Shown: in pieces, positions 10,388 through 19,889 of the stretch
Numbering within the stretch: the stretch's first letter is position 1
Layout of the letters: each line of letters starts with the position of its first letter
DNA from: Flavobacterium sp.
GTDB taxonomy: Bacteria; Bacteroidota; Bacteroidia; Flavobacteriales; Flavobacteriaceae
DNA length: 40,732 bases
Assembly: GCF_029242675.1 (NCBI RefSeq)
Contig: NZ_JAQWTM010000077.1
Coordinates: forward strand, 1-40,732
Reading direction: 5' to 3'
The notes under the pieces: generated by a model
What the model was told of the DNA's origin: nothing
Databases searched by the model: none
The model's input: the letters and a program-made list of their open reading frames with translations, nothing else
Translations under genes and position numbers: made by a program

Positions 10388-11644
10388 TTAATTTTCTAGC
10401 GTCACGATTTGCATCGTTTCTGTACTTATTTGTTTTAAAAGAACATTCTTTCCTTCTTCAACCGTTTGTGCTGCAGCATCTGTAAAATGGCGTATCGTGT
10501 ACAACGTCACATTCTCGCTAAAATCAACCTTGAATTTCTTTGATAAAATGGCATTTAAATCTGTGAAATTATCAAACTTGTCTTCCACACAAACAGAAAA
10601 ACTAATTGCCGAATTCTGAATTAAATTTACCTTCAATTTGAATTGGTGAAACAAAGCAAAAATCTCGCTTATGTTTTCTTCCATTATAAAAGAGAAGTCA
10701 ATCGATGATAACGAAATCAAAAGTTGGTTTCTTTTTACAATAAAACAAGGCATAAATGGCTCTAGAGCTACTCCTTTAGAAACACTGGTGCCTTTTAACA
10801 ACGGATTGATAAATGATTTTACATACAAAGGAATTTCCTTTTTCTGCAAAGGTTGTAACGTTTTTGGGTGGATAACAGTGGCGCCATAAAAAGCTAATTC
10901 GATGGCTTCACGATATGAAATCTGGTTCAATAAACTTGCGTTTTCAAAATACCTTGGATCGGCATTCATAACCCCTGGTACGTCTTTCCATATTGTAACA
11001 CTTTCGGCATTTAAGCAGTATGCAAAAATAGCAGCAGTATAATCCGATCCTTCACGACCTAAGGTTGTTGTGAAATTATTATAGTCAGATCCTAAAAATC
11101 CTTGAGTAACATTAAGCATTTTTCGTTTGACATTTTTAGCAATATTTTGCTGTGTCAATTCCCAATTTACTTCAGCATCTCTGTAGTTAGAGTTGGTTTT
11201 AATGAAGTTTCTAACATCAAGCCACTGTGTTTGGATTCCGCGGTAATCCATATAATGACTTAAAATAGTTGTCGAAATTAACTCACCATAACTTACAACT
11301 TGATCGTAAACAAAGTTGTAGTTAGGAGATTTGTTGTGTGCCAGGAAATACTCTAAATCTGCAAACTGAGCTTTCACTGCAGTAAAAACAGCATGATTTT
11401 CGTCCTCGAAAAGATCCATCAAAATTTGATTGTGGTATTTTTTTATCTCTTGTACTGATGATTGTAACGCTGCTGATTTATCAAAGTAATCTTTAATAAC
11501 TACTTCGAGCGCATTGGTTGTTTTACCCATTGCTGAAACAACAAGAAGCACATCCTCATATCCTACTTTTTCTAAAACGTCGTACACGTTTTTAATTCCT
11601 GCGGCATCTTTTACTGATGCACCTCCAAATTTGAATACTCTCAT
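10388..11644 (-). CDS. lysC: Aspartate kinase (monofunctional)
   Basis: 'MRVFKFGGASVKDAAGIKNV', 'GFLGSDYNNFTTTLGREGSDYTAAIFAYCLNAESVTIWKDVPGVMNADPR', C-terminal ACT-like region. Confidence 0.92.
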   Translation of the reverse strand: MRVFKFGGASVKDAAGIKNVYDVLEKVGYEDVLLVVSAMGKTTNALEVVIKDYFDKSAALQSSVQEIKKYHNQILMDLFEDENHAVFTAVKAQFADLEYFLAHNKSPNYNFVYDQVVSYGELISTTILSHYMDYRGIQTQWLDVRNFIKTNSNYRDAEVNWELTQQNIAKNVKRKMLNVTQGFLGSDYNNFTTTLGREGSDYTAAIFAYCLNAESVTIWKDVPGVMNADPRYFENASLLNQISYREAIELAFYGATVIHPKTLQPLQKKEIPLYVKSFINPLLKGTSVSKGVALEPFMPCFIVKRNQLLISLSSIDFSFIMEENISEIFALFHQFKLKVNLIQNSAISFSVCVEDKFDNFTDLNAILSKKFKVDFSENVTLYTIRHFTDAAAQTVEEGKNVLLKQISTETMQIVTLEN

Positions 11645-11668
11645 ATCTATCTAACAAAAATTGTAATT

Positions 11669-12169
11669 CTATTTTAATTTATTAGCAACAAAGTCGGCAA
11701 TACCTGCTTCGTCCATTTGTACAACATACCAATCTCTGAGTACCTTGGCACCTGATTTTTCATAAAAGTCAATGGCAGGAGTATTCCAGTCTAGGACATT
11801 CCATTCTACCCTACGCACTTGGTCTTTTTTACCTTGCTTTATGATTTCAGAGTACAACGCATAGCCCAATCCTGTGCCACGCATACTTTCTTTTACGACC
11901 AAGTCCTCTAAGTGAATCGTTTTGCCTTTCCAAGTCGAAAAACGGTAGTAATACAATGCAATTCCAACAATTTCCTTATTGTTGGGGCTATTTTCGGAAT
12001 CTATTTCAGCAACAAAAACATTAAATAATGGTTTAGGTCCAAAACCATCGCGAACCAAGTCTTCTACAGTAACTAAAACCGCATCAGGTTCTTTCTCAAA
12101 AATCGCTAATTCTTGTATCAGACCTAAAACAGCACCCATGTCCTCCGGTTGTCCCTTACGAATATTCAT
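11669..12169 (-). CDS. GNAT family N-acetyltransferase
   Basis: 'IHLEDLVVKESMRGTGLGYALYSEIIKQGKKDQVRRVEWNVLDWNTPAIDFYEKSGA' acetyl-CoA-binding motif. Start probably MNIRKG. Confidence 0.9.
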   Translation of the reverse strand: MNIRKGQPEDMGAVLGLIQELAIFEKEPDAVLVTVEDLVRDGFGPKPLFNVFVAEIDSENSPNNKEIVGIALYYYRFSTWKGKTIHLEDLVVKESMRGTGLGYALYSEIIKQGKKDQVRRVEWNVLDWNTPAIDFYEKSGAKVLRDWYVVQMDEAGIADFVANKLK

Positions 12170-12272
12170 TTTTTCCTTTTTTAACAATTGATAACTTAAA
12201 TTAAAGATTTTAAATAAAATAAAACCTTTTTTAGGAACAAATATACAATAGTGATAAACTAAGTAAATTTTA

Positions 12273-12305
12273 TTGAAACCAATTTCACAAAAAACACGAT
12301 ATTTG
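12273..12305 (+). promoter_or_regulatory. Bacteroidota-type promoter candidate for fbp
   Basis: TTG (12273-12275) - N22 - GATATTTG (12298-12305); one mismatch to TAnnTTTG. Confidence 0.45.
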
Positions 12306-12340
12306 TGACTTCAAACTAACTAAACTACAACGATATCGGA

Positions 12341-13360
12341 ATGGAAGAACGCAACAAAACCCTTGGGGAATTTATTATTGAAAACCAAAATGCCTTTCAA
12401 TACTCGTCAGGAGAATTATCTAGAATCATCAACTCAATACGATTAGCAGCCAAAGTTGTGAACTACAAAGTGAATAAAGCTGGGTTAGTTGATATTGTAG
12501 GGGCAGCAGGTGAGCAAAACATACAAGGGGAAGACCAACAAAAATTAGATGTTTATGCTAATGAGGTGTTTATCCAAACGTTAATCAATCGAGAAATTGT
12601 ATGCGGAATTGCTTCTGAAGAAAATGATGAATTCATTACAGTTGAAGGTAGCGACAATAGCCACAATAATAAATATGTTGTTTTAATGGATCCGCTTGAT
12701 GGCTCCTCAAATATTGATGTAAATGTATCTGTAGGAACTATTTTTTCAGTGTATAGAAGGATTACCCCAATTGGAACGCCAGTAACGATTGAAGATTTTT
12801 TACAACCGGGGATTAATCAAGTAGCTGCTGGATATGTTATTTATGGAACTTCTACCATGATCGTGTATACGACTGGTCATGGAGTGAATGGATTTACTTT
12901 GAACCCTGCTATTGGAACATTTTATTTATCGCATCCTGATATGCAGTTTTCAAAAGACGGAAATATTTACTCTATTAACGAGGGTAACTATGTTCACTTT
13001 CCGCAAGGCGTAAAAAATTATATAAAGTATTGCCAATCCGAAGAAGGAGATCGACCATATACTTCTCGATATATAGGAAGTCTAGTGTCGGATATTCATA
13101 GAAACATGATTAAAGGTGGAATTTACATTTACCCTACAAGCTCAAAGGCGCCAAAAGGTAAATTGAGATTATTGTATGAATGTAATCCAATGGCTTTTAT
13201 TGTAGAGCAAGCTGGTGGTAAAGCTTCAGATGGATTTGGTAGAATTATGGAAATCGAACCTAAAGAACTGCACGAAAGAGTACCGTTTTTCTGCGGAAGC
13301 TATAATATGGTTGAAAAGGCTGAAGCATTCATGCTTGAAGCAAAACTAAGTAAATACTAG
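12341..13360 (+). CDS. fbp: Class 1 fructose-1,6-bisphosphatase
   Basis: '[28 protein letters not shown]', '[31 protein letters not shown]' signature motifs. Confidence 0.96.
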   Translation: MEERNKTLGEFIIENQNAFQYSSGELSRIINSIRLAAKVVNYKVNKAGLVDIVGAAGEQNIQGEDQQKLDVYANEVFIQTLINREIVCGIASEENDEFITVEGSDNSHNNKYVVLMDPLDGSSNIDVNVSVGTIFSVYRRITPIGTPVTIEDFLQPGINQVAAGYVIYGTSTMIVYTTGHGVNGFTLNPAIGTFYLSHPDMQFSKDGNIYSINEGNYVHFPQGVKNYIKYCQSEEGDRPYTSRYIGSLVSDIHRNMIKGGIYIYPTSSKAPKGKLRLLYECNPMAFIVEQAGGKASDGFGRIMEIEPKELHERVPFFCGSYNMVEKAEAFMLEAKLSKY

Positions 13361-13382
13361 TATCTGCGACTTAGATAAAATA

Positions 13383-13421
13383 AAAAAAGCTTCCTAATTT
13401 TTACACTAGGAAGCTTTTTGT
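13383..13421. terminator. Bidirectional intrinsic terminator
   Basis: AAAAAGCTTCCTA-attttTACAC-TAGGAAGCTTTTT between convergent fbp and the TerB-like gene. Confidence 0.8.
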
Positions 13422-13423
13422 TA

Positions 13424-13864
13424 TTATGAATTTAATTTCTCAACTTTTTCAATTTCTTCAAGAAAAGTATCAAGGTCTGCTTTTTTATCTGCTAATTCAA
13501 GTGCTTTGGTAACCACAGCGTGAACATTTTCAGGTGTGAAACCAATTCCTAAACTTAGTTTGTGCAACATCACTTCTTGATTATCTCCTAAATGGTGATC
13601 AATATTTACCATTCTGGCCAAGTCATATAAACGCTCAATTCTTTGTGCATTTAAATAAGGAGGGTTGATTGGATATTTGGTTGGGTTCTCTAAAATTTCT
13701 TCGTATTCCGCAGCCGAGATCTCAAGTCTAATTGCTAGTTTGTCTAAAAAAGCGCGCTCTTCGGGTGCAAAAACTCCGTCTGCAAGTGCTAATCTAACAA
13801 TAGAAGAGAAATGACCTTTGTTTCTTTGTTTGAATTCGCTATCAAATAAATCTGAAAATGACAT
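13424..13864 (-). CDS. TerB-like (tellurite resistance TerB domain) protein
   Basis: 'RLALADGVFAPEERAFLDKLAIRLEISAAEYEEIL...LYDLARMVNIDHHLGDNQEVMLHKLSLGIGF' helical TerB-type pattern. Start at MSFSDL. Confidence 0.75.
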   Translation of the reverse strand: MSFSDLFDSEFKQRNKGHFSSIVRLALADGVFAPEERAFLDKLAIRLEISAAEYEEILENPTKYPINPPYLNAQRIERLYDLARMVNIDHHLGDNQEVMLHKLSLGIGFTPENVHAVVTKALELADKKADLDTFLEEIEKVEKLNS

Positions 13865-14048
13865 AGTTATTGTTTTTATTTTATCTCGCAAAGATAATTC
13901 AATTTTTAAATTTATAATTTTAATTTTCTTTTTATTTAGTTCGATATTTTAGTATCGATTTTTTAACGTAGGATTTAAGGCGAGTACTACAGCATTTTCA
14001 AAATTAATCGTAAGTTTACAAACCCATTATCAACTAATTTTTGTACCC

Positions 14049-14642
14049 ATGTCAGAGTTTTGGATTTACTTTCAAATAGGATTAAAACACGTTTTAGATA
14101 TTTACGCTTACGACCATGTTTTGTTTTTAATTGCGTTGTCAATTCCGTTTTCGTTTAAAGATTGGAAGCGTATTGTGCTTTTAGTGACCCTCTTTACAAT
14201 TGGTCATACGGTAGCGTTAGTTCTATCTGTTTTTGGAATTATTGCAGTAAAAGTAAATGTGGTAGAGTTGTTGATACCAATAACAATATTACTTACGGCT
14301 CTTTTTAACTTGTTTACGGCAGGTAAGTCAAGTAAAAAAGAGAGTATAAACTTGGTGTTTTTTATCACTTTGTTTTTTGGAATTATCCATGGATTAGGCT
14401 TTTCTAATTATTTCAAAACCATACTTGGAGGATCACCATCATCTAAGCTATTGCCTTTAGGGGAGTTTGCTTTAGGGATTGAGGCAGCACAAATAGTTGT
14501 GGTATTCGTAGTATTAGTATTGTCCTACATTGTGCAAACGGTCTTTAGGTTTTCTAAAAGAGATTGGACTTTAGTAATGTCGGCGTTTATAATAGGAGTA
14601 GTGATACCATTAATAATAGCAAGTGAAATTTGGGGAAGATAA
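14049..14642 (+). CDS. HupE/UreJ-like membrane protein
   Basis: 'IGLKHVLDIYAYDHVLFLIALSIPFSFKDWKRIVLLVTLFTIGHTVALVLS', 'FFGIIHGLGFSNYF' typical of the family. Confidence 0.8.
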   Translation: MSEFWIYFQIGLKHVLDIYAYDHVLFLIALSIPFSFKDWKRIVLLVTLFTIGHTVALVLSVFGIIAVKVNVVELLIPITILLTALFNLFTAGKSSKKESINLVFFITLFFGIIHGLGFSNYFKTILGGSPSSKLLPLGEFALGIEAAQIVVVFVVLVLSYIVQTVFRFSKRDWTLVMSAFIIGVVIPLIIASEIWGR

Positions 14643-14643
14643 T

Positions 14644-15072
14644 ATGGAAGCGAAAAAATTAAATAAATACGACAAAGCCTATCTAAGAATCGCAACTGAG
14701 TGGGGTGCATTGTCCTATTGTGAGCGTAAAAAAGTAGGTGCTATTATTGTAAAAGACCGCATGATAATATCTGATGGTTACAATGGTACGCCCTCCGGTT
14801 TTGAAAACTGCTGCGAAGATCAGGAAGGATTGACTAAATGGGATGTTTTACATGCTGAAGCAAATGCTATTCTAAAAGTGGCTCGCTCTACGCAGTCCTG
14901 TGAAGGTGCTACGTTGTACATCACGCTTTCGCCTTGCAAAGAGTGCAGTAAATTAATTCATCAATCCGGAATAAAAAGAGTGGTGTATCACAATGGATAT
15001 CGCGATGACTCGGGGATTCAATTTTTATTGAAAGCAGGAGTCGAAGTAGAGCATATTCCAGAACTAAACTAA
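14644..15072 (+). CDS. dCMP deaminase family protein
   Basis: 'HAEANAIL...GATLYITLSPCKECSKLIHQSGIKRVVY' zinc-dependent deaminase motif. Start MEAKKLNKYDKAYL, one base after the upstream stop. Confidence 0.92.
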   Translation: MEAKKLNKYDKAYLRIATEWGALSYCERKKVGAIIVKDRMIISDGYNGTPSGFENCCEDQEGLTKWDVLHAEANAILKVARSTQSCEGATLYITLSPCKECSKLIHQSGIKRVVYHNGYRDDSGIQFLLKAGVEVEHIPELN

Positions 15073-15074
15073 TA

Positions 15075-16646
15075 ATGAAACCAAACCCAAAATATCTTCC
15101 AATGCTTTTTGGTGCAACCCTTGCATTAGGAATAATTGTGGGTGGATGGTTAAGTACTCCTATTGATAGCAAATTGCTAGTCAACAACAGTTCTAAGGTT
15201 AAACTAAATAAACTAATAGACTTTATCAATAATGAGTATGTTGATAATGTCAATGCAGACTCAATTGTGAATCTCACCGTTGATAAAATTCTTGGGCAAT
15301 TGGATCCACATTCTGTCTATGTTCCTCCCACTGAGCAGGCGGAGGTTGCCGAAAGCATGAGAGGTGATTTCGTAGGTATTGGAGTTAGCTTTTATATGTA
15401 TAAAGATTCGGTAGCGATTATTAAACCAGTAGCTAATGGTCCTTCGGCCAAAGCAGGAATTAAAGCTGGGGATCGTATTTTGTACGCAGATCAAACCAAG
15501 CTATACGGTAGAAAACTACCTTCTGATAGTTTGTTTTCAAAACTAAAAGGAGAAAAAGGTTCCGAAGTAAAATTAGTTGTTTATAGAAAATCAGAGAACA
15601 GAAAGCTAACCCTTAAAGTGAAACGGGATGTCATTCCTTTAAATAGTGTTGACGCTTCCTTAATGCTTACAAAAAACACTGCCTACATAAAAATCAATCG
15701 TTTTGCAGATACAACCTATGAGGAGTTTCATAAAGCATTGCTTAAGCTAAAAAAGCAAGGAGCAACTGCAATTGTGATTGATTTAAGAGATAATGGAGGT
15801 GGTTATATGGAAGAGGCCATTGCCATTGCTGACGAATTATTGAGAGACAAACAATTAATTGTTTTTACGAAAAATAAAAAAGGGAGTACTCAAAAAACGT
15901 TTGCTACTGCAAAGGGAGATTTCCAAAACGGAAAAGTTTTTGTACTAATAAATGAAAATAGTGCGTCTGCTAGTGAAATTCTAGCGGGTGCAATTCAGGA
16001 CAATGACCGAGGAACAATTGTGGGTCGTCGCTCTTTTGGGAAAGGCTTGGTGCAACGCGAAATGAATTTTGAAGATGGATCAGCTGTCCGATTAACAGTT
16101 GCAAGATATTACACACCTACGGGAAGATCTATTCAAAAACCCTATATAAAAGGAGATGCCGAAGCTTACTTTAAAGATTCAGAAGATCGATTGACTAGTG
16201 GTGAGTTGTATGAAAAAGATAGTATTAAGGTCGTAGATAGTTTAAAGTTTAAAACGCCTAAAGGGAAAATAGTATATGGTGGCGGCGGAATCGTGCCTGA
16301 CGTATTTATTCCGTTGCAACTAGAGCAGGGGAATGAAAATACTTTGTATTTGATGCAATCAGGATTGGTTGGGAATTTTGTTTTTGAACAATTAGACCAA
16401 GACCGAACCGTTTTTAAGGGAATTAATTTTGATGCCTTTTTGACAAAAATGAATAATACAGAGTTGTACTATAAAAACTTTAAAACGTTTCTAACTAAAA
16501 ATGGTTTGGATCCTAAACTATTAAATAACAAAGAAATTGTGAAGCGGTACCTTACTGCTGAATTTGCTCGACAATTGTTTGGGGAGCAAGCCTATTACGA
16601 AATCGTGTTAAAAGAAGATGCTATGATTAAAGGGATCCTTAAGTAA
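15075..16646 (+). CDS. S41 family C-terminal processing peptidase with PDZ domain
   Basis: PDZ region 'GPSAKAGIKAGDRILYADQTKLYG', catalytic region 'LINENSASASEILAGAIQDNDRGTIVGRRSFGKGLVQ'. Confidence 0.95.
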   Translation: MKPNPKYLPMLFGATLALGIIVGGWLSTPIDSKLLVNNSSKVKLNKLIDFINNEYVDNVNADSIVNLTVDKILGQLDPHSVYVPPTEQAEVAESMRGDFVGIGVSFYMYKDSVAIIKPVANGPSAKAGIKAGDRILYADQTKLYGRKLPSDSLFSKLKGEKGSEVKLVVYRKSENRKLTLKVKRDVIPLNSVDASLMLTKNTAYIKINRFADTTYEEFHKALLKLKKQGATAIVIDLRDNGGGYMEEAIAIADELLRDKQLIVFTKNKKGSTQKTFATAKGDFQNGKVFVLINENSASASEILAGAIQDNDRGTIVGRRSFGKGLVQREMNFEDGSAVRLTVARYYTPTGRSIQKPYIKGDAEAYFKDSEDRLTSGELYEKDSIKVVDSLKFKTPKGKIVYGGGGIVPDVFIPLQLEQGNENTLYLMQSGLVGNFVFEQLDQDRTVFKGINFDAFLTKMNNTELYYKNFKTFLTKNGLDPKLLNNKEIVKRYLTAEFARQLFGEQAYYEIVLKEDAMIKGILK

Positions 16647-16807
16647 GGAGAATGATAAGTCTGAAACAAAGGTTGAGATGGAAATACTGGGTTAAAAACC
16701 GTTTTCAATACAATGTACTGTATTCAGTGCGTAATTTAAAAGCATTCTCGTGGCCTGTTTACTGCTACGGTTAGGGTAATGGAATTAAAAGGAAAAGCAA
16801 ATTGATA

Positions 16808-17011
16808 TTACAATTTGTTATTCATTCTCTCTTCTATCTTTTTAGACGTTTTAAAAATCAACAGAATTAAAACAGCGCAGAAAGAAGCGAAGATTCCAAT
16901 AAAAGCAACTACGCTATCTCCCTGGAAAGGATGTTTGAAATCAAGTAAACTGATGTTGAAGATAATAAGGGCTACTGCAAGAACCACTAATACGTTAGTA
17001 AAGATTTTCAT
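16808..17011 (-). CDS. Small membrane protein (67 aa), two predicted TM helices
   Basis: MKIFTNVLVVLAVALIIFNISLLDFKHPFQGDSVVAFIGIFASFCAVLILLIFKTSKKIEERMNNKL: coherent two-helix membrane topology. Confidence 0.7.
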   Translation of the reverse strand: MKIFTNVLVVLAVALIIFNISLLDFKHPFQGDSVVAFIGIFASFCAVLILLIFKTSKKIEERMNNKL

Positions 17012-17129
17012 AATAGATTTTTTTATCTGTTGGCTGCTTATGGTTTTTTGGACAAAAATGTTTAGACAAGTAGTCGAACCTTGTTGTGGCCTCAGATTTA
17101 ATTACTGCGTAAATTTATAAAAATTTTTA

Positions 17130-17705
17130 TTATACAAACAAACCTTTAACATTAGCTGCAAATAATTTAACAGCTATGGCCAATAATACCACTCCAAATG
17201 TTTTTCTAATAACGCCTAAGCCGTTTTCTCCCAACATTCGCTCGATTTTTGACGAAGATTTCAATACGATATAAACCAATATAATATTAAGTACAATAGC
17301 GATAATGATGTTGATAGTATGAAATTGTGACTTTAAAGATAGTAGAGTAGTCATTGTTCCTGCTCCGGCAATTAAAGGAAATGCAAGCGGAACGATCGAG
17401 GCCGAACTGGCTTCTTCATCTTTATAAATTCGGATTCCTAAAATCATTTCGAGGGCTAAAAAGAAAAGTACAAAAGCTCCCGCTACAGCAAAAGAGGCTA
17501 CGTCGATTCCGATAAGTTTAAGGATTTCCTCTCCTACAAACAAAAACACGATCATAATGGCTCCAGAAGTTATCGAGGCCTTGCCCGACTCTAAATGTCC
17601 GAATTTTGATCGTAAATCGATAATGATTGGAATAGAGCCAATGATATCGATTACTGCAAAAAGTACCATTCCTACTGTGATTATTTCTCTTAAATCGAAC
17701 TGCAT
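17130..17705 (-). CDS. MarC family membrane protein
   Basis: 'AVIDIIGSIPIIIDLRSKFG...FFLALEMILGI...PLAFPLIAGAGTMTTLLSLKS' MarC-like sequence. Confidence 0.9.
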   Translation of the reverse strand: MQFDLREIITVGMVLFAVIDIIGSIPIIIDLRSKFGHLESGKASITSGAIMIVFLFVGEEILKLIGIDVASFAVAGAFVLFFLALEMILGIRIYKDEEASSASIVPLAFPLIAGAGTMTTLLSLKSQFHTINIIIAIVLNIILVYIVLKSSSKIERMLGENGLGVIRKTFGVVLLAIAVKLFAANVKGLFV

Positions 17706-17845
17706 AGCTAAAAATTTAGCCGCAAAGGTAAGTTAAAAGCGTAGAAATTGAGCTAAATGCTCGTGGTAATAGTAAATGTGGTTGTTTAGAGTAAAGGATC
17801 AGGAGTTGAAGCTCCTTTTGTTTTCTAGTTGTGGCTTTGTTTCGC

Positions 17846-17853
17846 TATCTTTG
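17846..17853 (+). promoter_or_regulatory. -7 box TATCTTTG upstream of the DUF3109 gene
   Basis: Exact TAnnTTTG match 28 nt upstream of the ATG at 17881; nearest useful TTG at 17818-17820 gives a long 25-nt spacer. Confidence 0.4.
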
Positions 17854-17880
17854 CCTAAAATAATTTAGTACCTCAATAGC

Positions 17881-18447
17881 ATGTTTCAGTTAGGAAAAAC
17901 CATAGTTTCAGAAGATATTTTAAGTAAGGATTTTGTTTGCAATTTATCAGCCTGCCATGGCGCATGTTGTGTAGATGGCGATGCAGGAGCGCCTTTGACT
18001 TTAGAAGAAACTAAAATTTTAGAAGACATATATCCTAAGGTTAAACCTTTTTTACGTAAAGAAGGTATAGCAGCTATTGAAGCACAAGGAACTTGGACCA
18101 ACGGAACTGACGGTGATTTAGAAACGCCATTAATCGATAATAAGGATTGTGCGTATGTCATTTTTGACGGTAAAACGGCTCTCTGCGGTATTGAACAAGC
18201 GTACAATCAAGGAATAGTTGATTGGAAAAAACCTGTTTCTTGTCATCTTTATCCTATTCGTGTAAAAGATTATACGGAGTTTGCGGCGGTAAATTATGAC
18301 AAATGGGACATTTGCGATGCAGCCTGCTCTTTAGGTCAAGAACTAGAAGTTCCAGTGTATAAATTTGTCAAAGAAGCATTGATTAGAAGGTTTGGCGAAG
18401 ACTGGTATTTAGAGCTTGAAAAGGTTGCTGAAGAGCTGAAAAAATAA
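17881..18447 (+). CDS. DUF3109 family Cys-rich protein
   Basis: 'SKDFVCNLSACHGACCVDGDAGAPLTLEE...KPVSCHLYPIRV...WDICDAACSLG' with multiple conserved-looking Cys. Confidence 0.85.
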   Translation: MFQLGKTIVSEDILSKDFVCNLSACHGACCVDGDAGAPLTLEETKILEDIYPKVKPFLRKEGIAAIEAQGTWTNGTDGDLETPLIDNKDCAYVIFDGKTALCGIEQAYNQGIVDWKKPVSCHLYPIRVKDYTEFAAVNYDKWDICDAACSLGQELEVPVYKFVKEALIRRFGEDWYLELEKVAEELKK

Positions 18448-18575
18448 ATAAAAAAATAAGTATTTTTTACTTGCTTCCTATTTAATAATTCCTATATTTT
18501 ACGGCACTTCCCGTTCTTTTTGTTCTTTTAAAACGTTGATTTTTAATATTTTGTATTTTTGGTTGTAAATCTACT

Positions 18576-18598
18576 GTTTTTTAACCGTTGTTAAAAAC
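18576..18598. promoter_or_regulatory. Inverted repeat upstream of nrdB
   Basis: GTTTTTTAAC-CGTT-GTTAAAAAC; near-perfect 9-bp arms. Confidence 0.5.
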
Positions 18599-18608
18599 TA
18601 GGGCATAT

Positions 18609-18617
18609 TGTGGATAA
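18609..18617 (-). promoter_or_regulatory. Consensus DnaA box (TTATCCACA on minus strand)
   Basis: TGTGGATAA on + strand, about 97 bp upstream of nrdB ATG. Confidence 0.5.
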
Positions 18618-18713
18618 GTTTGACTTTCAATTCCGGCAATATTTCACAATCTTTGTAATTCGCAGAATGAACCTTATTTTGCTGGATTTTCATAATAAAA
18701 AAACAACAATACA

Positions 18714-19691
18714 ATGTCGCAAATAGAACCAATTTTACAAGAAAATAAGAACCGTTTTGTTATTTTTCCAATCAAACACCATGATATTTGGGAGTGGTAC
18801 AAGAAAATGGAGGCTAGTTTTTGGACTGCCGAAGAAATTGACCTTTCACAAGATCTAAACGATTGGAATAATAAGCTGAACGATGAAGAGAAATATTTCA
18901 TAAAACACATTTTAGCGTTTTTTGCTGCCTCTGACGGAATCGTGAATGAGAACTTAGCTGAGAACTTTGTAAATGAAGTACAATATGCGGAAGCTAAATT
19001 CTTTTATGGTTTTCAAATCATGATGGAGAACATTCATAGCGAGACGTACTCTTTACTTATCGATACTTACGTTAAGGACGAGGCTGAAAAAGATGAATTG
19101 TTCAATGCATTAGAAGTTTTTCCTGCAATCAAGAAAAAAGCAGACTGGGCGTTGAAATGGATCGAATCTGATTCGTTTGCAGAACGTTTAATTGCATTTG
19201 CAGCAGTAGAAGGAATTTTCTTTTCGGGAGCGTTTTGCTCGATTTACTGGTTGAAAAAACGTGGTTTAATGCCAGGATTAACATTTTCTAACGAGTTAAT
19301 CTCTCGTGACGAAGGAGTTCACTGTGATTTTGCAGTGCACTTGCACAACCACCACTTGATTAACAAAGTGCCAAAAGAAAGAATCAGAAGTATTATTGTT
19401 GATGCCTTGAATATCGAAAGAGAATTTATTACGGAGTCATTGCCAGTAAGTTTAATAGGTATGAACGCTTCGTTAATGACGCAATACCTAGAATTTGTTG
19501 CTGATAGATTGTTAGTAGAATTAGGATGTGATAGAGAGTACAATACTTCTAACCCATTTGATTTTATGGACATGATTTCGCTACAAGGAAAAACAAACTT
19601 CTTTGAGAAAAAAGTGGCTGAATACCAAAAATCAGGTGTTATGAATACCGATGGTGAAGCACAGAAAATTTCATTTGACGCTGACTTTTAA
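18714..19691 (+). CDS. nrdB: Ribonucleoside-diphosphate reductase, beta (small) subunit
   Basis: '[27 protein letters not shown]', '[23 protein letters not shown]', '[20 protein letters not shown]' diiron RNR motifs. No N-terminal ATP-cone. Confidence 0.96.
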   Translation: MSQIEPILQENKNRFVIFPIKHHDIWEWYKKMEASFWTAEEIDLSQDLNDWNNKLNDEEKYFIKHILAFFAASDGIVNENLAENFVNEVQYAEAKFFYGFQIMMENIHSETYSLLIDTYVKDEAEKDELFNALEVFPAIKKKADWALKWIESDSFAERLIAFAAVEGIFFSGAFCSIYWLKKRGLMPGLTFSNELISRDEGVHCDFAVHLHNHHLINKVPKERIRSIIVDALNIEREFITESLPVSLIGMNASLMTQYLEFVADRLLVELGCDREYNTSNPFDFMDMISLQGKTNFFEKKVAEYQKSGVMNTDGEAQKISFDADF

Positions 19692-19721
19692 TCAAATTAT
19701 TTTTATTCACCTACTGAGTTT

Positions 19722-19825
19722 TTAGCCCAGATAGTAGTGGAAATCCTTTTTTAAAATTTGTCATACTGAGCTTGTCGAAGTACAAATTTTAAAAAAGATT
19801 GCAACGGATAGCTGGAAACAGCTCC
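19722..19825 (+). repeat. Structured intergenic element, copy 1 (between nrdB and nrdA)
   Basis: TTAGCCCAGATAGTAGTGGAAATCCTTTTTT-AAAATTTGTCATACTGAGCTTGTCGAAGTACAAATTTT-AAAAAAGATTGCAACGGATAGCTGGAAACAGCTCC; shares flanks with three other copies in the window. Confidence 0.85.
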
Positions 19826-19889
19826 AAAAAAAATTACAAATAAATAAAAACAGCGAAGGGATTTTCTGTTTTAAAAAAACAAAAAAAGT

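Noticed and set aside
16707-16724. AATACA-ATGTAC-TGTATT inverted repeat after the S41 protease
   Set aside because: Only 6-bp arms and overlaps a possible small ORF; expected by chance in AT-rich DNA.
16815-17120. Plus-strand 101-aa ORF
   Set aside because: Opposite the better-supported 67-aa membrane protein and lacks a coherent pattern.
17801-17819. AGGAG-TTGAAG-CTCCT hairpin with T-run before the DUF3109 gene
   Set aside because: Only a 5-bp stem and located upstream of the candidate promoter; too weak to call a terminator or attenuator.
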